DNA of 64,000 nt from positions 2,737,462 to 2,801,461 of the forward strand of contig CAUEEP010000760.1 of assembly GCA_958450365.1 (NCBI GenBank). The letters are read 5' to 3'. The DNA comes from Mesorhabditis belari. Its lineage: Eukaryota > Nematoda > Chromadorea > Rhabditida > Rhabditidae. Below the pieces are notes generated by a model that was not told the DNA's origin, ran no database searches, and saw only the letters and a list, made by a program, of their open reading frames with translations. The position numbers and the translations under genes are program-made. Within the stretch, counting starts at the first letter, position 1; the number at the start of each line of letters is the position of its first letter. Shown here piece by piece: positions 34,945 to 47,800 of this stretch.

Positions 34945-37900
34945 ATGGGACTCGAGTATCACAAATATAGAAAGAACACGATGTCAATACAAAGAACGGG
35001 AGGGAAATGCTCAGCCAAAACGCTTATGGTTTACAATTTGTTATTTTGGGTTTGTTTTGTTCTAATAATAGGTTTTGATCTAATAATAATTCCGACCGGA
35101 TTGAATTGAATTGAAATTGAAAAATTGAAGAACAAGATTAATCTAGGGAAATCGATACATGTTCTGGATTAATCTGGAGTGCTATTCTTTATACAATCCT
35201 TTATACAAGTCCAAATGCACATGACATTTTGCAGCATTCACAATACAGGGTGATCAAAAAGTTCCCGCACACTTGTAAATGATTGACTTTTTTAAATGAA
35301 AGCTAAAACAGAAGTGTTTTATAGTATTTTATAGTGTTTTATAGTATTGCCCTGTTTTATAGTATTTCATAGAAATTCTGATGAACATTTCTATAAGAAA
35401 TCACTCGAATCGGAAATTCCCAGCCTTTTCCAGCCTTTTCCAGCCTTTTCCAGGATTTTTCAATTAAAAACAGATTCAAATAGGTGAGCGCCATGACAGT
35501 TTCGACCTTCAGTGCTACAATGCTTCTTTGGAGAGGGTTGGGGAGAATGAGTCGGCGCCCAACTTTAAAGGGACTTTTCACACATAAAGCCTCTTTAAAC
35601 ATACGTTTGGTTTCAAAGGATCCCTATTTCCCAAAAATGCCACATTTAAGAAAAATGTTTTTTTGGAGTTTATGAACTCAAAAGGCAGTGGGTTAAAAGG
35701 GGAAAGGGACGGATAAAAATATAGAAAAGATTTTTTAAAAAAAAATTTTTTGTTTTTTTTAAAAAAAAAGGAAGAAAAAAAAAAAAATAAAAATATAAAA
35801 AAAAAGAAAAAAAAAACCAAAAATTTTTTTTTATAGATTTTGGTTTTTTTTTAAAGAAAAAAGGTTTTTTTGGGGGGGGGGGGGGGGGGGAGGTTTTTTA
35901 TTTTTTTTTTTGGATTTGTAGGAATTGTAAAACAATTGAAGATTCGTTGGGGACTCATTCTCCCCAACCCAATAGATGGCTCTGATCAAAAATGGTTTAG
36001 GTGTAGAAATGCTCCCCAAAAGTTCAGCTTCAAAATACTATATAGCAAGCCAAATTTCGATCTAGGTTTTAGCTGAAAAATGCTTCTTTTATAAAGTGTG
36101 CGGGAACTTTTTGATCACCTTGTATTGTAGTTGCAAGTGCATTCGAAAAATAACAATCGTCTCATTGCAAGTTCTGAAGAATTATACAGGGTGCGCCAAA
36201 AGTTTCCGTACTTGTATTTTCTGCATTTTTGGTAATTTTACATAAAGATACGATTTTAAAAATAAGAAATTCGAATTCCTCGCGAAAAACTGATTTAGAG
36301 AAGGTTTCTGGTTAATTTATAAATGCAACACTAGTTAAGACAAGTGTTAAGACAAGTGTTAAGACAAGAAAATACAAGTACCGGAACTTTTGGCGCACTC
36401 TGTATTTTGAAGTTCATACTTTCTATATCCCAAACTAAAACTCTATCAAATGAGCATAAATCGTTGAGCTGTGTGCACCCAGTTCCTCGAAAAGACTTTC
36501 TGGACAGCCTAATAAGTTGCCATTAAGTTTTACCAGCTATTCTATTTGACAAATATCCAAAAAGTGCTTCAAAGTGCATCAAATAATTCTAGGCAAGTGG
36601 GATTGCCTTGCTGCTAATCGGGATTTGGGTGCAAGTTGATCCGAGAAGAAGTTATGTTCTTCGATTAGTGCATCTCTCGGAAAGGGAACCCTATTTATAT
36701 TGGGTTGCTTGGATCTGTGTAATTGGTAAAAATTTTATTAGCTTTCAAAGCTTTCAAAACTTTCAAAACTATCCTAGCTGGTGCCTTCACTTTGTTGATT
36801 GGATTCTTGTCATGTGTGGCGGCGATCAGAAGGCTTAGATGCATGTTAGCTGTGGTGAGTTTTATCAGGAGAGATTCAACAAACAAAAAGGCTTTTTATG
36901 ATATTACCAGCGGAAAACGCTTACTAACGTTCGCGTTTTCCACTGGGGAAGTCCACGTTTTCCACGAAATCTAAGCCCCTTTTGCCAATGGCTGTGCACA
37001 GACAGACAGACGGACGGACGAACAGACGGACAGACGTCCCTTTTGCTTTATATATACATATAAAGCATTGTACATATAAAGCATTGTACATATAAAGCAT
37101 ATAAAGCTTTATATATATTATTGTAGTAGATCTAGCTTTTTATTACATTATTTTTATATTTTCTTATATTAGGTTGGTGAATTGAAAACTGCTGGACTTT
37201 GAACTAAAATTTATTGAACATAAAACCATGAATTCATTCCAAATAATTTCCATTATTATTGACGACTTCTGCTCACTTTACAGGCAATTTGCGGATTCCT
37301 TTTTCGTAGTAGGATTTTGGTTTGTGTGTGAGACAAGTGTGAGACTTAAAAATGGAGGACGATGTCCCAGTTTGAGCACTTTCTTCAAAAGAAACCCATT
37401 TTGGTGTCAATAGAAAAGTTGTAAAGAATCAAAAATTAGGCTTATAGCCAAATTTTCAAAAAGATACACTTAGTAGTTTCGCTTAAAATGCAAGTTTTGT
37501 GAAAAAATTTGGCATTTCTTGAAAACCAGTTTTTTAATCGTTCGGAAAATTTGGATATAAGCTTGATTTTTGATTCTCTACAACTTTCCATTGACACCAA
37601 AATGGGTTTCTTTTGCTCCCTGAGACGGTGGCGCGTCTTCGTCAGAGCTTGAGGTAAGGGTGATTCCTCCAAGATAGCTCAGGGTGACCCCCTCCCTCAC
37701 CGGGGAGTGCTTGGGGGATTTGGGGGGCTAGTAATAGCCCCCCCCAAGTGCTGCAGTTTTTTACTCTGATTTTTCATGGATTGAAGCTTTTGAAGCTGGT
37801 TTTGTAATTAGCCTTCGGTACCGAAGGCTTATCTTAAGGGTAATACTAAGGGTAATACTTAGGATAATACTTGGTATAATATTAGCCTTCGGTACCGAAG

Positions 37901-40900
37901 GCTTAGTATTACCAAAGAGATTATCCTTCGATACCGAAGGATTAGTATTACCCAAGAGATTAGCCTTCGGTACCGAAGGCTTAGTATTACGAGGAAGGGT
38001 TCAGTACTGAAGGGTACTGACTTCGTTGTACGTTGCGTTCGTTATGGATCCCAATATATCTCCTTTCTTGAGGAAGAAAGTGCTCAAACTGTCACATATG
38101 ACAATAGCCCGCAGTTTTCAATTCACCAACCCAATATTTTCTTATATTATCATCTTTATTTTCAGTTTATGATTTTCCTGGTGCTGCTCTTTGTTGCCGA
38201 TATCGCGATCGGAACGCTGGCTTGGGTTTACAGAGCACAAGTACGTTTGGACGAAAAAGTCCATTGTTTAAAAGTCCACTATTTTCTGTGCTTAATCAAG
38301 TCCATTGTTTAACTAACTAAATCAATCATTTTCAGTTCACATTACCAAAAATGAAGCTCTATCTAACGAATATGACAAAACATAAATATGGAAGGGATTA
38401 TTGGGTTCAGCCACTCCTCGACAGCATTCAGTTTTATGTAAGAAAACACACAAGAAAGTACACATGCTGTCAATCAAAAATTTCCAAGAAAAATACAACT
38501 AATTGTCCTTGTTCTATTAATCTTTGTTTTAGATTTAATAAATTAGGGTTGAAAGTTTAGCTAAACAGAAACTCGACCCTTGAAACGGCAATCAATCGGT
38601 TAGTCCGTAGCAATTATGGGATTTACTTGGAGAAACCACATTTCGCAAGACTGACAGCTGATATTGATCGATTGCATTACTACGTAAGTGATAAAACTTG
38701 ATAATCTGGAAGCATTTACAGCAATCTGGAAGCAACCTGGAAGCACTATACTCAAACTATACTTTTGTCAGCTATGTTAACCCCTTTTTCGGTCCGTTTG
38801 CTGTCGGCAATCTACGAATTTTGGTCGTACCTTGACCGAATTTGCTTGAAAACGTTGAAAACTTGAAAAACTTTGATTTCATTGATAGAAACTTTGATTC
38901 CGCGTCGAATGAAAGCAAAATCAACGTTTTTTAAAAGAAACCCGACTAAGATACGAGCAAAATACGTAGATTGCCAACGGCAAACCGGTCAAAAGTTAGG
39001 AGTTAACATGGCTTTTCTTGAATGATTATACAATCATAGGTAACGGTACAATCATAGGTAACAGTACAATCATAGGTACAAAGTAGCCAATGCAGAGTGA
39101 TCAAAAAGTTAAACTTGAGTTTGACTTGCCTGTTTGACTTGAGTTAAACTTGTTTGACTTGTTTGTATCGATAATATCGATACAAACGTCAAGCTCATGT
39201 TTGACCGTTAAGATCTCGATTTCTAGAACAGCTATCAATCTGTAAATTGTATCATTGGAAAGCCAAGAATGTCAGCTTTTGATTGCTGTTTTATGAATAA
39301 GCAAGTTTACTACTAAAATACTATACTAAACATTTTCAGGGTGAATGCTGTGGTGTCTCGTCGCCGAGAGATTGGAGTACTTCGAGATGGAGAGCGAGAA
39401 TTGATGGAAATGAGCAAAAACTAGAGGTTGGTTCAGCTTAAGCCTGGTTTAAATCAGTCAGTTAAATCAGTCAGTAAGTCAGTTAAATCAGTCAGTAAAA
39501 ATTGGTTGCTTATTTTCAAAGACATAAATCTACTTTTTCGATTGTAAGTCAAGCTCTTAAATAACAATCCGCTGGACAAAGAACAATTGAACATAAGAAA
39601 TTATTTGAAAGTTTAGAGAACTAACTGTGACTATAAATAGAGTGTAAATGCTATAAATAGAGTATAAATAGACAATTTAGATTTCACTTGCCGAGGGAGT
39701 CGAAACTGGTGCCCTATTCCCCGAATCCTGTTGCACTCTAATCAAAGAAGCTTCTCCACTTAATCCAGTAGCCAAAAGTTTGGCTAGATGCCAAAAAGAA
39801 GATGCGCTCCCATTTTGGAGACATCGAAGGGTAAAAAGTGTCTAGAAATCTTCAAAAAAAACTTTAAAATGCTTAATCAACGTACTTTTGGTTTTCAGCA
39901 TGTGTACTTTTGGTTTTCAGTGTAATAAGGTGATTTTCCTGTTTTAGCAATCTTGTTGCGGTGGTGAGAGTCCTCGAGATTACGAGGAATCATTCTGGTT
40001 TATCACTAATCATTTGCGAGGGACGAGGTCGTGGATTCCTCCATCATGTTGTAAACAGACACAAGTTTGCTGTAATTGATGTTTAACTAACTAACGATCA
40101 ACTAGGCGGCTCGAGCATGGAATATTCAACCGATTAACCCGATGTGTATCACTTATTATTACAACCAAAGCGCGTTTCAAACGTCTGTAAATACAGAGGT
40201 GGGTGAAATGAGTAAACAGCATTAGACTAACATTAGAAGCATTAGATTTAGATAGATAAGCATTAGAATTACTTTCAAGTATTGTGCTATGTAGGGAATA
40301 AGTTTTGAATAAGTTTTGAACAAGTTTTGAATGGGTTAACCAGGAGTTCGGTGTGTGCCCCGCTTTAACCATAACATTGGGGATGATTTTGTTTTAGAAT
40401 AGCCGAGTAGCACAAAAGATTACAAAAGATGACAACACAAATACCGTAAATACTCTAATAGAACGCCACTCCCTCTTACGGTCGCGTAGTCTAACTTCTA
40501 TTTAGAAAATCATTTCTTTCTCAGCTCCTAGACTTTTCCCAACTACACTTGTGGTACAAAAATACTAGATTTCAATAGCTATCATTTGAAACTCAAGCGC
40601 ACACTGTAACATAAAGCAGTGCGGAGAATGGGAAGTTCAAAGTTAGACTACGCTATTTTACGTCCATCATTATGGGAATGACATTCTATTAGAGTATTTA
40701 CGATTTTAGAGATTTTAGAGTATTAGAGTATTTACAAATGCTTTTTATACTTGTTAGAACCAGCTTTTTAAACAGAATTTAAAACCTTAACGATAGTTTA
40801 ACGTAGATCGAATTTATAATTTGACGGTTTATTAGTATAAAGAGAAAAGGCAACGATACCGATTACAAAAACAGCACGCGTGTGAAGAGAAAAATCAAAT

Positions 40901-41289
40901 TCGAAAAGAACGAGGGCAAAACTTCAAAATTAAAAGGGAAAACTTCAAACTTAAAAGACAAACAAGTTCTGCTGAAAAAAAAGAAATTTTTGGGGAAAGA
41001 GGACGAAAAAGCGACGAAAATTAAGTGCAAATAGGAACGTAATTTTTGAATAAAACGCACACGATCCAGGTCTAAACTTAAGCCTTTCAGGGTTGCTACG
41101 AAAAGATGCACAAATGGTTAAACGAGGTGACTCTCATGTTTATCATTATTGGATTTTCTTTTGCTGGATTGATGGTTTGTTTAAATCTTGTATAGCAATA
41201 AGATTTCAAAATTTTAGATGGTCGGCTTAGTGATATCAGTGTGTCTCTGCAACAATATTCGCTACTATGTGCAAGTTGAAGAATATTAG
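34945..41289 (+). CDS. Tetraspanin with a double CCG large extracellular loop (12 exons, 405 aa)
   Basis: Exons: 34945-35049, 36593-36725, 36778-36854, 38166-38240, 38336-38437, 38561-38683, 39340-39426, 39681-39830, 39948-40064, 40106-40198, 41091-41174, 41218-41289; total 1218 nt, all in frame. TM1 (about 27-50) ends GIALLLIGIWVQVDP, a typical tetraspanin TM1/EC1 join. TM2 (about 70-93) and TM3 (about 100-125, FMIFLVLLFVADIAIG) follow. The large loop (about 128-358) contains GECCGVSSPRDW (206-217), FPESCC (247-252), a second QSCCGGESPRDY (285-296), IPPSCC (314-319) and GCYEKM (355-360). TM4 (about 367-390) and a short tail ending YVQVEEY close the protein. Tetraspanins organise membrane microdomains. 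The loop, about 230 residues, is roughly twice the usual length because a second CCG...PxSCC unit is present. The start is the first ATG of the exon frame; ATG 34981 is an alternative. Confidence 0.92.
35244..36124. mobile_element. Element with end tacagggtgatcaaaaagtt, tetraspanin intron 1
   Basis: Inverted ends tacagggtgatcaaaaagtt at 35244 and 36124. A second element (about 35531-35971, ends gttggggagaatgagtc) is nested in it. Poly-A/T/G block 35720-35910 lies inside. No coding sequence. Confidence 0.7.
35720..35910. other. Homopolymer block
   Basis: Runs of A, T and about 20 G follow each other with almost no mixed sequence. May be real low-complexity DNA or a base-calling/assembly fault. 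Confidence 0.6.
36184..36404. mobile_element. MITE with end tacagggtgcgccaaaagtt, tetraspanin intron 1
   Basis: 221 bp; right end reads aacttttggcgcactctgta, inverted. Contains short direct repeats of gacaagtgtta. Confidence 0.8.
37169..38134. mobile_element. Second copy of the same MITE, with a 458-bp insertion, tetraspanin intron 3
   Basis: Aligns with 27093-27611 over its whole length except for the stretch 37616-38073. Ends next to exon 4 (acceptor 38165). Confidence 0.8.
37616..38073. repeat. GC-rich insert with palindrome array ccttcggtaccgaagg
   Basis: Holds perfect 16-base palindromes centred on GGTACC at about 37813, 37891, 37970 and a near copy (ccttcgataccgaagg) at 37930, separated by ttagtattac-type spacers, plus G/C runs (37683-37746). 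Absent from the sister MITE. No terminal repeat is evident; tttctt flanks both sides. Confidence 0.7.
40442..40702. mobile_element. MITE family P, diverged copy in tetraspanin intron 10
   Basis: Ends accgtaaatactctaataga; interior diverged but keeps gcgtagtctaact and the inverted layout. Confidence 0.75.
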
Positions 41290-41366
41290 AAAGCTTTAGT
41301 CCAAATATCAAGAACGAAATCTGTCTTGCTTTCACTCAATTGATCTCTAAGAATGTCTATTGTTTG

Positions 41367-41372
41367 AATAAA
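41367..41372 (+). terminator. Polyadenylation signal AATAAA, tetraspanin gene
   Basis: AATAAA lies 78 bases after the TAG at 41287-41289 and before the mariner that starts at 41417. Confidence 0.55.
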
Positions 41373-41416
41373 TTTTTTTCATTCTTCACAAGTCAACCAA
41401 AAATAGATTTAAAATA

Positions 41417-42665
41417 TTGGGTTGGTGAATTGAAAACTGCGGGCTATTTTGCGGGACTCGCAGATAAAAAACAACAGCATTGAATCAGCTGAAAGGGGGT
41501 TTGGTTACTTCAACATTTCCTCAAATTATTGCGAAATAATTATGCTTGCAGCTTTTTATTCCAGCCAGCTTTGGTATTTTTCTTCACTTCTTCTATTCCA
41601 CTCGACAATCTGCCACCTATTCGTCGTGTCATGCTTCATGAGTTCCTACAAGAGCACAGTGCAGACTTGGCAGTTGTTAATATTAAAAAGATATATGGGG
41701 AGGACTTCCGAAAGAACGTGTCGAGTATGGTTTGCCAAGTTTCGATCTGGGGACAAATCTTTGAAAGATGCAGAGGGCCGTGGAGCGGCACCCCAACCGG
41801 ATGATTCCAAATTAATCGAACTCATTACCAACGATCATCGGGTATCATCGCGTGAATTGGGAGAAGAGTTAAGGGTTGATCATTGCTAAAGCACCTTCAT
41901 ATCCTTGGATTTAAATCGAAACTTGGGGCTTGGGTGCCCCATGACCACAATAACCCCCAGAAGTAGCAGCGCGCCTCGATCAGTGCCGTCCATCTCTCAC
42001 AATACAAAAGAAAATCTTTTCTGATAGAAGATGAGAAATGGGTTTTATCTGTGAACTTTCAGAGGAAGTGGCAATGGGTGGGGCCAGGCGAGAAACCCGA
42101 AAGTGGCCCGATTTGCACCAGAAGAAGTTTATGCTCTGCGTTTTCTGGGATATGAAGGGTGTGGTGTACTGGGAGTTGCTAGATAGCAAGACGACCGTTA
42201 ATGCAATCAAGTACAGTAAACAGTTGGGAAAGGTGAATGAATCCCTGAAGAAGAATAGGCCCTTCAAGTCAAAGATCGTTCTCATCCACGACAACGCGCG
42301 TCCTCATGTTGCAAAACTGACTAGGTCTAAAATAAATAGCCTTGTTTGGGAACTTTTGGCGCATTCCCCATACAGTCCGGACCTCGCCCCTTTTGATTAC
42401 TATTTATTCCGGATCATGAGTAATGCGAGAGAGCTTGCGAGAGAACACTTCGATTCGGAAGAAGCAGTCAAAAATTGGCTTTGAAATTCGATTTCAAAAC
42501 TTTCGATTCAAAACCAAAATCCTACCACGAAAGAGGAATCCGCAAATTGCCTTTAAAATGGGCAGAAGTCGTCAATAATAATGGCGATTATTTGGAATGA
42601 ATTGATGGTTTTATGTTGAATAAATTTTAGTTAAAAGTCCAGCAGTTTTCAATTCACCAACCCAA
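41417..42665 (+). mobile_element. Decayed mariner with TIR ttgggttggtgaattg
   Basis: 1,249 bp, TA-flanked, inverted ends TTGGGTTGGTGAATTGAAAA. The + strand encodes broken transposase pieces: an N-terminal part (about 41625-41886, TCRVWFAKFRSGDKSLKDAE, then SSRELGEELRVDH) and a C-terminal part (about 42038-42481) with VLIHDNARPH and YSPDLAPFDYYLF, still spaced as DD34D. Several frameshifts; the segment with the first catalytic Asp is disrupted. Two short MITEs share its ends. Confidence 0.88.
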
Positions 42666-44886
42666 TAGATTCATAAATTTAAAAGCCTTTAAAACATCTT
42701 TATTTTTGTTTTTCTCTTTTTACCAATAAAGTAGAGGATGGGTCTCTTTCTTAAACAAACAGGTTTATGCTAATAATATGCAAATTCAAATGGGTGTCGG
42801 TCCACAAAACTGGAAAGGACTCTTTTGACACTTTTCGAACTGTTATGGATTGTTTCTTTGTTTTAAATAGGCAAAGAATGCTTAGAGTGCTTAGAGTAAG
42901 AACCTTATTTGATAGTCGGATGAAATTCTTATTCAGCTATGTTGCAACAACAGCAACAACAGCAACCAGAGCAACATCTGACTGATAAACCTAAAACCTA
43001 TTCACTAATTAGTTTTATTGCTAATGTTACAAGTTTATATTGGTTTTAAAGATGTTTTCAATGTTAATCGACTCTTCAATGCAAATTGCTTTGCCTCAGC
43101 TTTGCCATTCACTCATCATCCCCAATCCTTCTCTTCACCAATCCTTTTCCCTTCACCAATCTCCTCTCCATCTTTTCAAATGTCCCGTTATTTTCTCGGA
43201 GTGAATCATTTGTCGATTACTGAATACCACAAACTTTTCTTCTTTTCTGTCTTTTTGTCTTTCTGTCTTTCTGTCTTTCTGTGTCTTTTTGCCTTTTTGC
43301 CTTTTTGTCTTTCTGCCATTTTTCTCATTTCATTGCTACCATTCATTTGAATCTTTTGCAGGCAAAATTGATCTCTTTTTGAATAAACTGATTTGAATTG
43401 GAGGAAGGGATTGAATAGAAACATTCTTTTTACTTTGTGAAACATTTTCTTTACTTTAAAATCTGTTGCTTTATCGAAATCTCTTACTTCATTTTACTAA
43501 TCAAAAGAAAACTCAAAGCAAATCAGTTGAAAGAAGATAGAAAAAGTTACTTAACTTAACGCTTAAGAGCTTAACTTAAAGCTTAAGAGCTTAGCTTAAC
43601 TTAAAGCTTAAGAGCTTAACTTAACGCTTAACCTTAGAGCTTAACGCCAACTTTAGTCCAACGCGTTGAACCGAACCGTTGCAACGGTTAAAGGCAAACG
43701 TTAATCATTCACCAATTCGTAATTCACTTAATTCATTGAAATTTGTTGGTTTATTGTTAGTAATTAAAAGTGTTTATTGTTCGTTATTTAATAAATTCGC
43801 AACGATACGGCCCGTACTTGGATCACTCAATTCAGGTAGAGTTGAGTTGATTTTCCGACTCCATTTGGTCCAACGATTGCAATAAGTGACTAAGGGTGAC
43901 TAAAATCACTCAATTCAGGATTAGACACAGTAGAGCTGATGCTGGTACAAGTACTATCAAGTACTATACCTCGATTTGTATAGCTATTAAAATATCTATT
44001 GAATATGGATTTTTATAGCTATAATATAGATTTACTATAGTTTTTCCAAATCCTTACATTCAGCCAATACTCCATTGGTCTCAGCGTCAGCTCTTCGAAC
44101 ATAAAATCGTCTTTTTCCTGGCGAATCTTTTTTTTGGCCCTTTTTTGGCCTCAAAAGCCTCACTTTTTTGAGGTTGATTTGACTGAAAATTTTCACCAGA
44201 GGTTTTCAGGGTCAAGGAATTCGAATCCGTTATTAGTTTTTAAAGAAAATTGCTCAATTTTTAGCTATTTCATTCGTTTTCATTACCCAAGTCTTAGAGT
44301 TTTGTGATGATCGTATTGGCTTGAAAATTAAAGTTACTTAAAAACTAATAACGGATTCAGATTCTCTATCCCAGAATGCCTCTAGTTACAAATTTTCAGC
44401 TCTGCAGCTAACATAGAGTCGTCCGAAACAGTCAAGACAAAAATGACTTTGTCGTGAATGTGTTAACCTCAACTTTTCCTCAACTTGTCTAGAGTTAGGG
44501 CGGAGTCTCTTCTCCCCTCTCTTGCCTTTCTTTTCCCTTTCCACTCCTTTCCCCTTTCCTCATTTCTTCGGACCACCCGCCTCTTTTCCCTTCTTTCATT
44601 TTCGATCAAAATCCTCATTGAGTCCACTTGCCCGCAGCCATTAATTACAGAAAACTCTTCGTTTCTCCAAAGTTTATCCATTTCTGCCATTTCTGAGCTC
44701 ATTTTTCATTCAAACCATCTCTTACAGTATTCTTAGAATTTGTTGTGCTTTTGAATAGCTCTTTGAATAGCTCTTTGAATAGCTGGTACTCTTTGAGTTT
44801 GATTTTAAGTAATCTAAATCAAAACCCAAATAGTTATCCAAATTTAGAACCGATTTTCTACTCAAACCCAGCTCTGGCAATCTTCT
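42666..44886. other. Intergenic region upstream of slt-1
   Basis: Holds a degenerate repeat (43.55 kb), an inverted pair (gaatccgttattagtttttaa at about 44215 / 44341) and a pyrimidine-rich block at 44470-44700 containing a homeodomain-type ttaatta core. No gene seen; promoter role inferred. Confidence 0.4.
43550..43645 (+). repeat. Degenerate repeat gcttaagagcttaactta
   Basis: About five units. Confidence 0.75.
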
Positions 44887-47800
44887 ATGCACTTAATTTT
44901 TCTTCTCCTACTGCCTATATTCTTGGGCGGTTGGGCATGCCCGGATGAGTGTCAATGCTCATCGAATACCGTCTCGTGCACAGGAAAAGGATTGACACGA
45001 ATTCCCAATGGAATACCCGAACACACGCAGAGATTGTTGGTTTAGAATTTGGGCTAAATCAAATGAATTTCTAGAGATCTTCAAGAGAACAAGATCTCGA
45101 TCATCAGAAAGGATGACTTGAGCCATTTAAGTCAACTGAAGATTCTGTAAGTCTTGGAAAAGATTCCATAAGTTGTTTAGAATAAGAAATTCCTTATTTC
45201 CGTATTTCCGTATTGCCGTATTGCCGTATTTCCGTATTTCCGTATTTTCATATTTCTGTACAATCAGAAATTCTGTTTATATCAAAATCCAGACATAAAA
45301 CTCAGTCAATATAGATTTTGAGTAACAAGAATTGGAGATTGGCTAATTTCAGACAAGTGATGGACAATGAGATCCACACAATCGAGGCATCATCGTTCGA
45401 CAATCTCACTCATTTGGAAAGAGTGTAGGTTTTTTCCAATTTCTTGAAAATTTGGCTAACTTTACAATTTTCTAGCTTAACAGCTTTAGAATTTTATGAA
45501 TTTCGAATTTCGAATTTCGAATTTCGAATTTAGACGCTTGAATCGAAATCGTCTCCGCGACTTGCCCGAACGTCTATTCCTCTACAACGACAAATTGCAC
45601 AGATTGTGAGTTTTCTGACTTATTCTTTGTTTCTTGATGTTTTCTATTCTTTGTTATCCTTATCACTTTGAAAGTCGTCCGATTTTAAATCCATTCCATT
45701 TAAAATCCATTCAAATCGGACGAATTTTATATATATACTCCACAAAAGGATCGAATCAAGATCCTTCTGGAGAAGAGTAAAAACAGGGATGGGGCTCTGG
45801 GACGGAAGTACTCTATAAATTTTAAGGTCATCGGCGTAGAGTCGGACTTTTGCGCCTGGGGAGATCGAACTGTTAATGTCATTAATATAGATAAGGAAAA
45901 GAAGAGGACTAAGAACGCTCCCTTGGGGTACTCCGCTACTAATGGGGAAGTCATTCGAAAAGGTAGAGCCTAAGCGGACGCGAAAAGTCCTTTCGGTAAG
46001 CCAATTTGCAATCCAATTAGTGATGGATATGGGGAGACCTAGTGAATTTAGTTTGGCGATTAAAAATCTATGATTAACAGAATCGAATGCTTTGGAAAAA
46101 TCAATGAAAACGCAGCTAGTTTGATCGTTTTTGGCTTTAGCTAGAAGCCAGTCATGCGCACAGAGAACTAGCACAGAGCACAGAGAATTTTGAAACACTT
46201 TATCTGCAAAACCTCTTTTTACCTAGAAAAATCATTTCATAAAGAATTTTATTCAATTTTTCGAGTAAATCTAGTCAAATTAAACACAATTCTAGTTTTA
46301 TTCAACACTTTATTATCTTAAAAAAAGGTTTATCTTAAAACAATCGAAATTACGCCTTTGTTTTATCAAATTTCGAACAATATCCGGGTAAAGAGTATAG
46401 GATGGCGCCGACTTTCAAAAAGTTTTTCTGAAACACATAAACCTCCATATAATTCATTGTTTTATAAACAAAAAGATCTATCATTCCTCTACAAAATCGC
46501 TTTTAAGAGATTCCAAAAAGCTTTTGTTTTGTGGATTCTATGGGCTCTTAAACGCAATTAGTCAAAATGAGACGAGAATTCGATTCGTCGTTTTGACGAG
46601 AATTCGATTCGTCGTTTAACTCGTTTCTTAGAGATAAACTTAACTTGATGTCCGTCTGGAATTGTTTTAAAATTCGACGTAACAATTGATCCAATCAAGA
46701 AGCTTTGATCCAATCAAAAAGCTAATCGTAATTGAGGCCTCAATCTCGAGGAGTTTTTCCCCCTTCCCATCCCGACTCAATCAGTTTCGATCACAGCTCA
46801 TCACTCACTGTGTATTCTCTCAATTTGATAGATTACATTCTCCAATCTCAGCTTTTTCTTATTATTTGCTATTTTGCTGGACTAAAAGTGTGAGAAGAAT
46901 TTGGAGGGGGAAAGGAAAAGAAAAGAAAAGAAATTTAAAATCTTAACATCGTTGAAAGTTACTTAAGCCCTTCATTAGCTTTAAAAGTCTTCAACTTCAA
47001 AAGCTTACCTTTAGCAACTCAATCTGTAAACTGGTCCAAGCTCCACAAAATCTTTAAAACAAATTTGTCGAAATGTCTCCAATCTGAGATGTAATCTTTT
47101 GTGAGTACCTCTTTTTCTTTTTAATATTTCATTGGTCGATCAGTCCACCTCTTGGCATCTGTCAATCATCATCAAATCAACTTTCATATCAGAATGAATC
47201 AGCCAAAAAGCATGTGACTCTTAATCTTTAATTTAAAACTTTTAAATTGTTTTGTAGATTTACCGATAAAAAACATAGAGAAAATTAGTGTCAAAGTTGA
47301 CCTTCCAGATAGGAGTCTCGGAGTTCGATGACCCTTCCAAATTCCATCCAATTCCGTGATTAAGCCTGGAATTTGGGGACTTCTCTATTTTACTCTATAA
47401 CTCGGTTTTCTATAACTCGACTTTCAATTGTCAGATCGGCTCGGGATTGGTTTTAAAATGATCCTCATGAAATTCGGCTATAGAAAAGTACAATTTACTT
47501 AGTGCACACTAGTGTAAGAACATAGAGAAAATCTGTGTCAAAGTTAGACAAATGTCAAATGTTTAAAGAATTGAAACTGTTTAAAGAATGGAAATCAGTA
47601 CATAGAGCTCATAGAGTCGGCACATATGCACATTCAATCGGCTATAAATTAGTAGTTAATGGAAGTTCTCATCTCATTTAATGGAAAAACATCTAAACTT
47701 TCCCCAGAGTACAGCCAAATCCATCACTCTTCTTAAAATAACGCTTTTATGTTCTTTGACTTTGAAATTCTTTGACTTTTCTACAAAAAGATTCACAACT

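Noticed and set aside
34690..35109. 139-codon frame as a single-exon gene
   Set aside because: Only 34945-35049 is coding; it is exon 1 of the tetraspanin, ending at a gtttgt donor.
43018..43445. Opposed 110- and 79-codon frames
   Set aside because: Created by a ctttctgtctttttg repeat; not protein-like.
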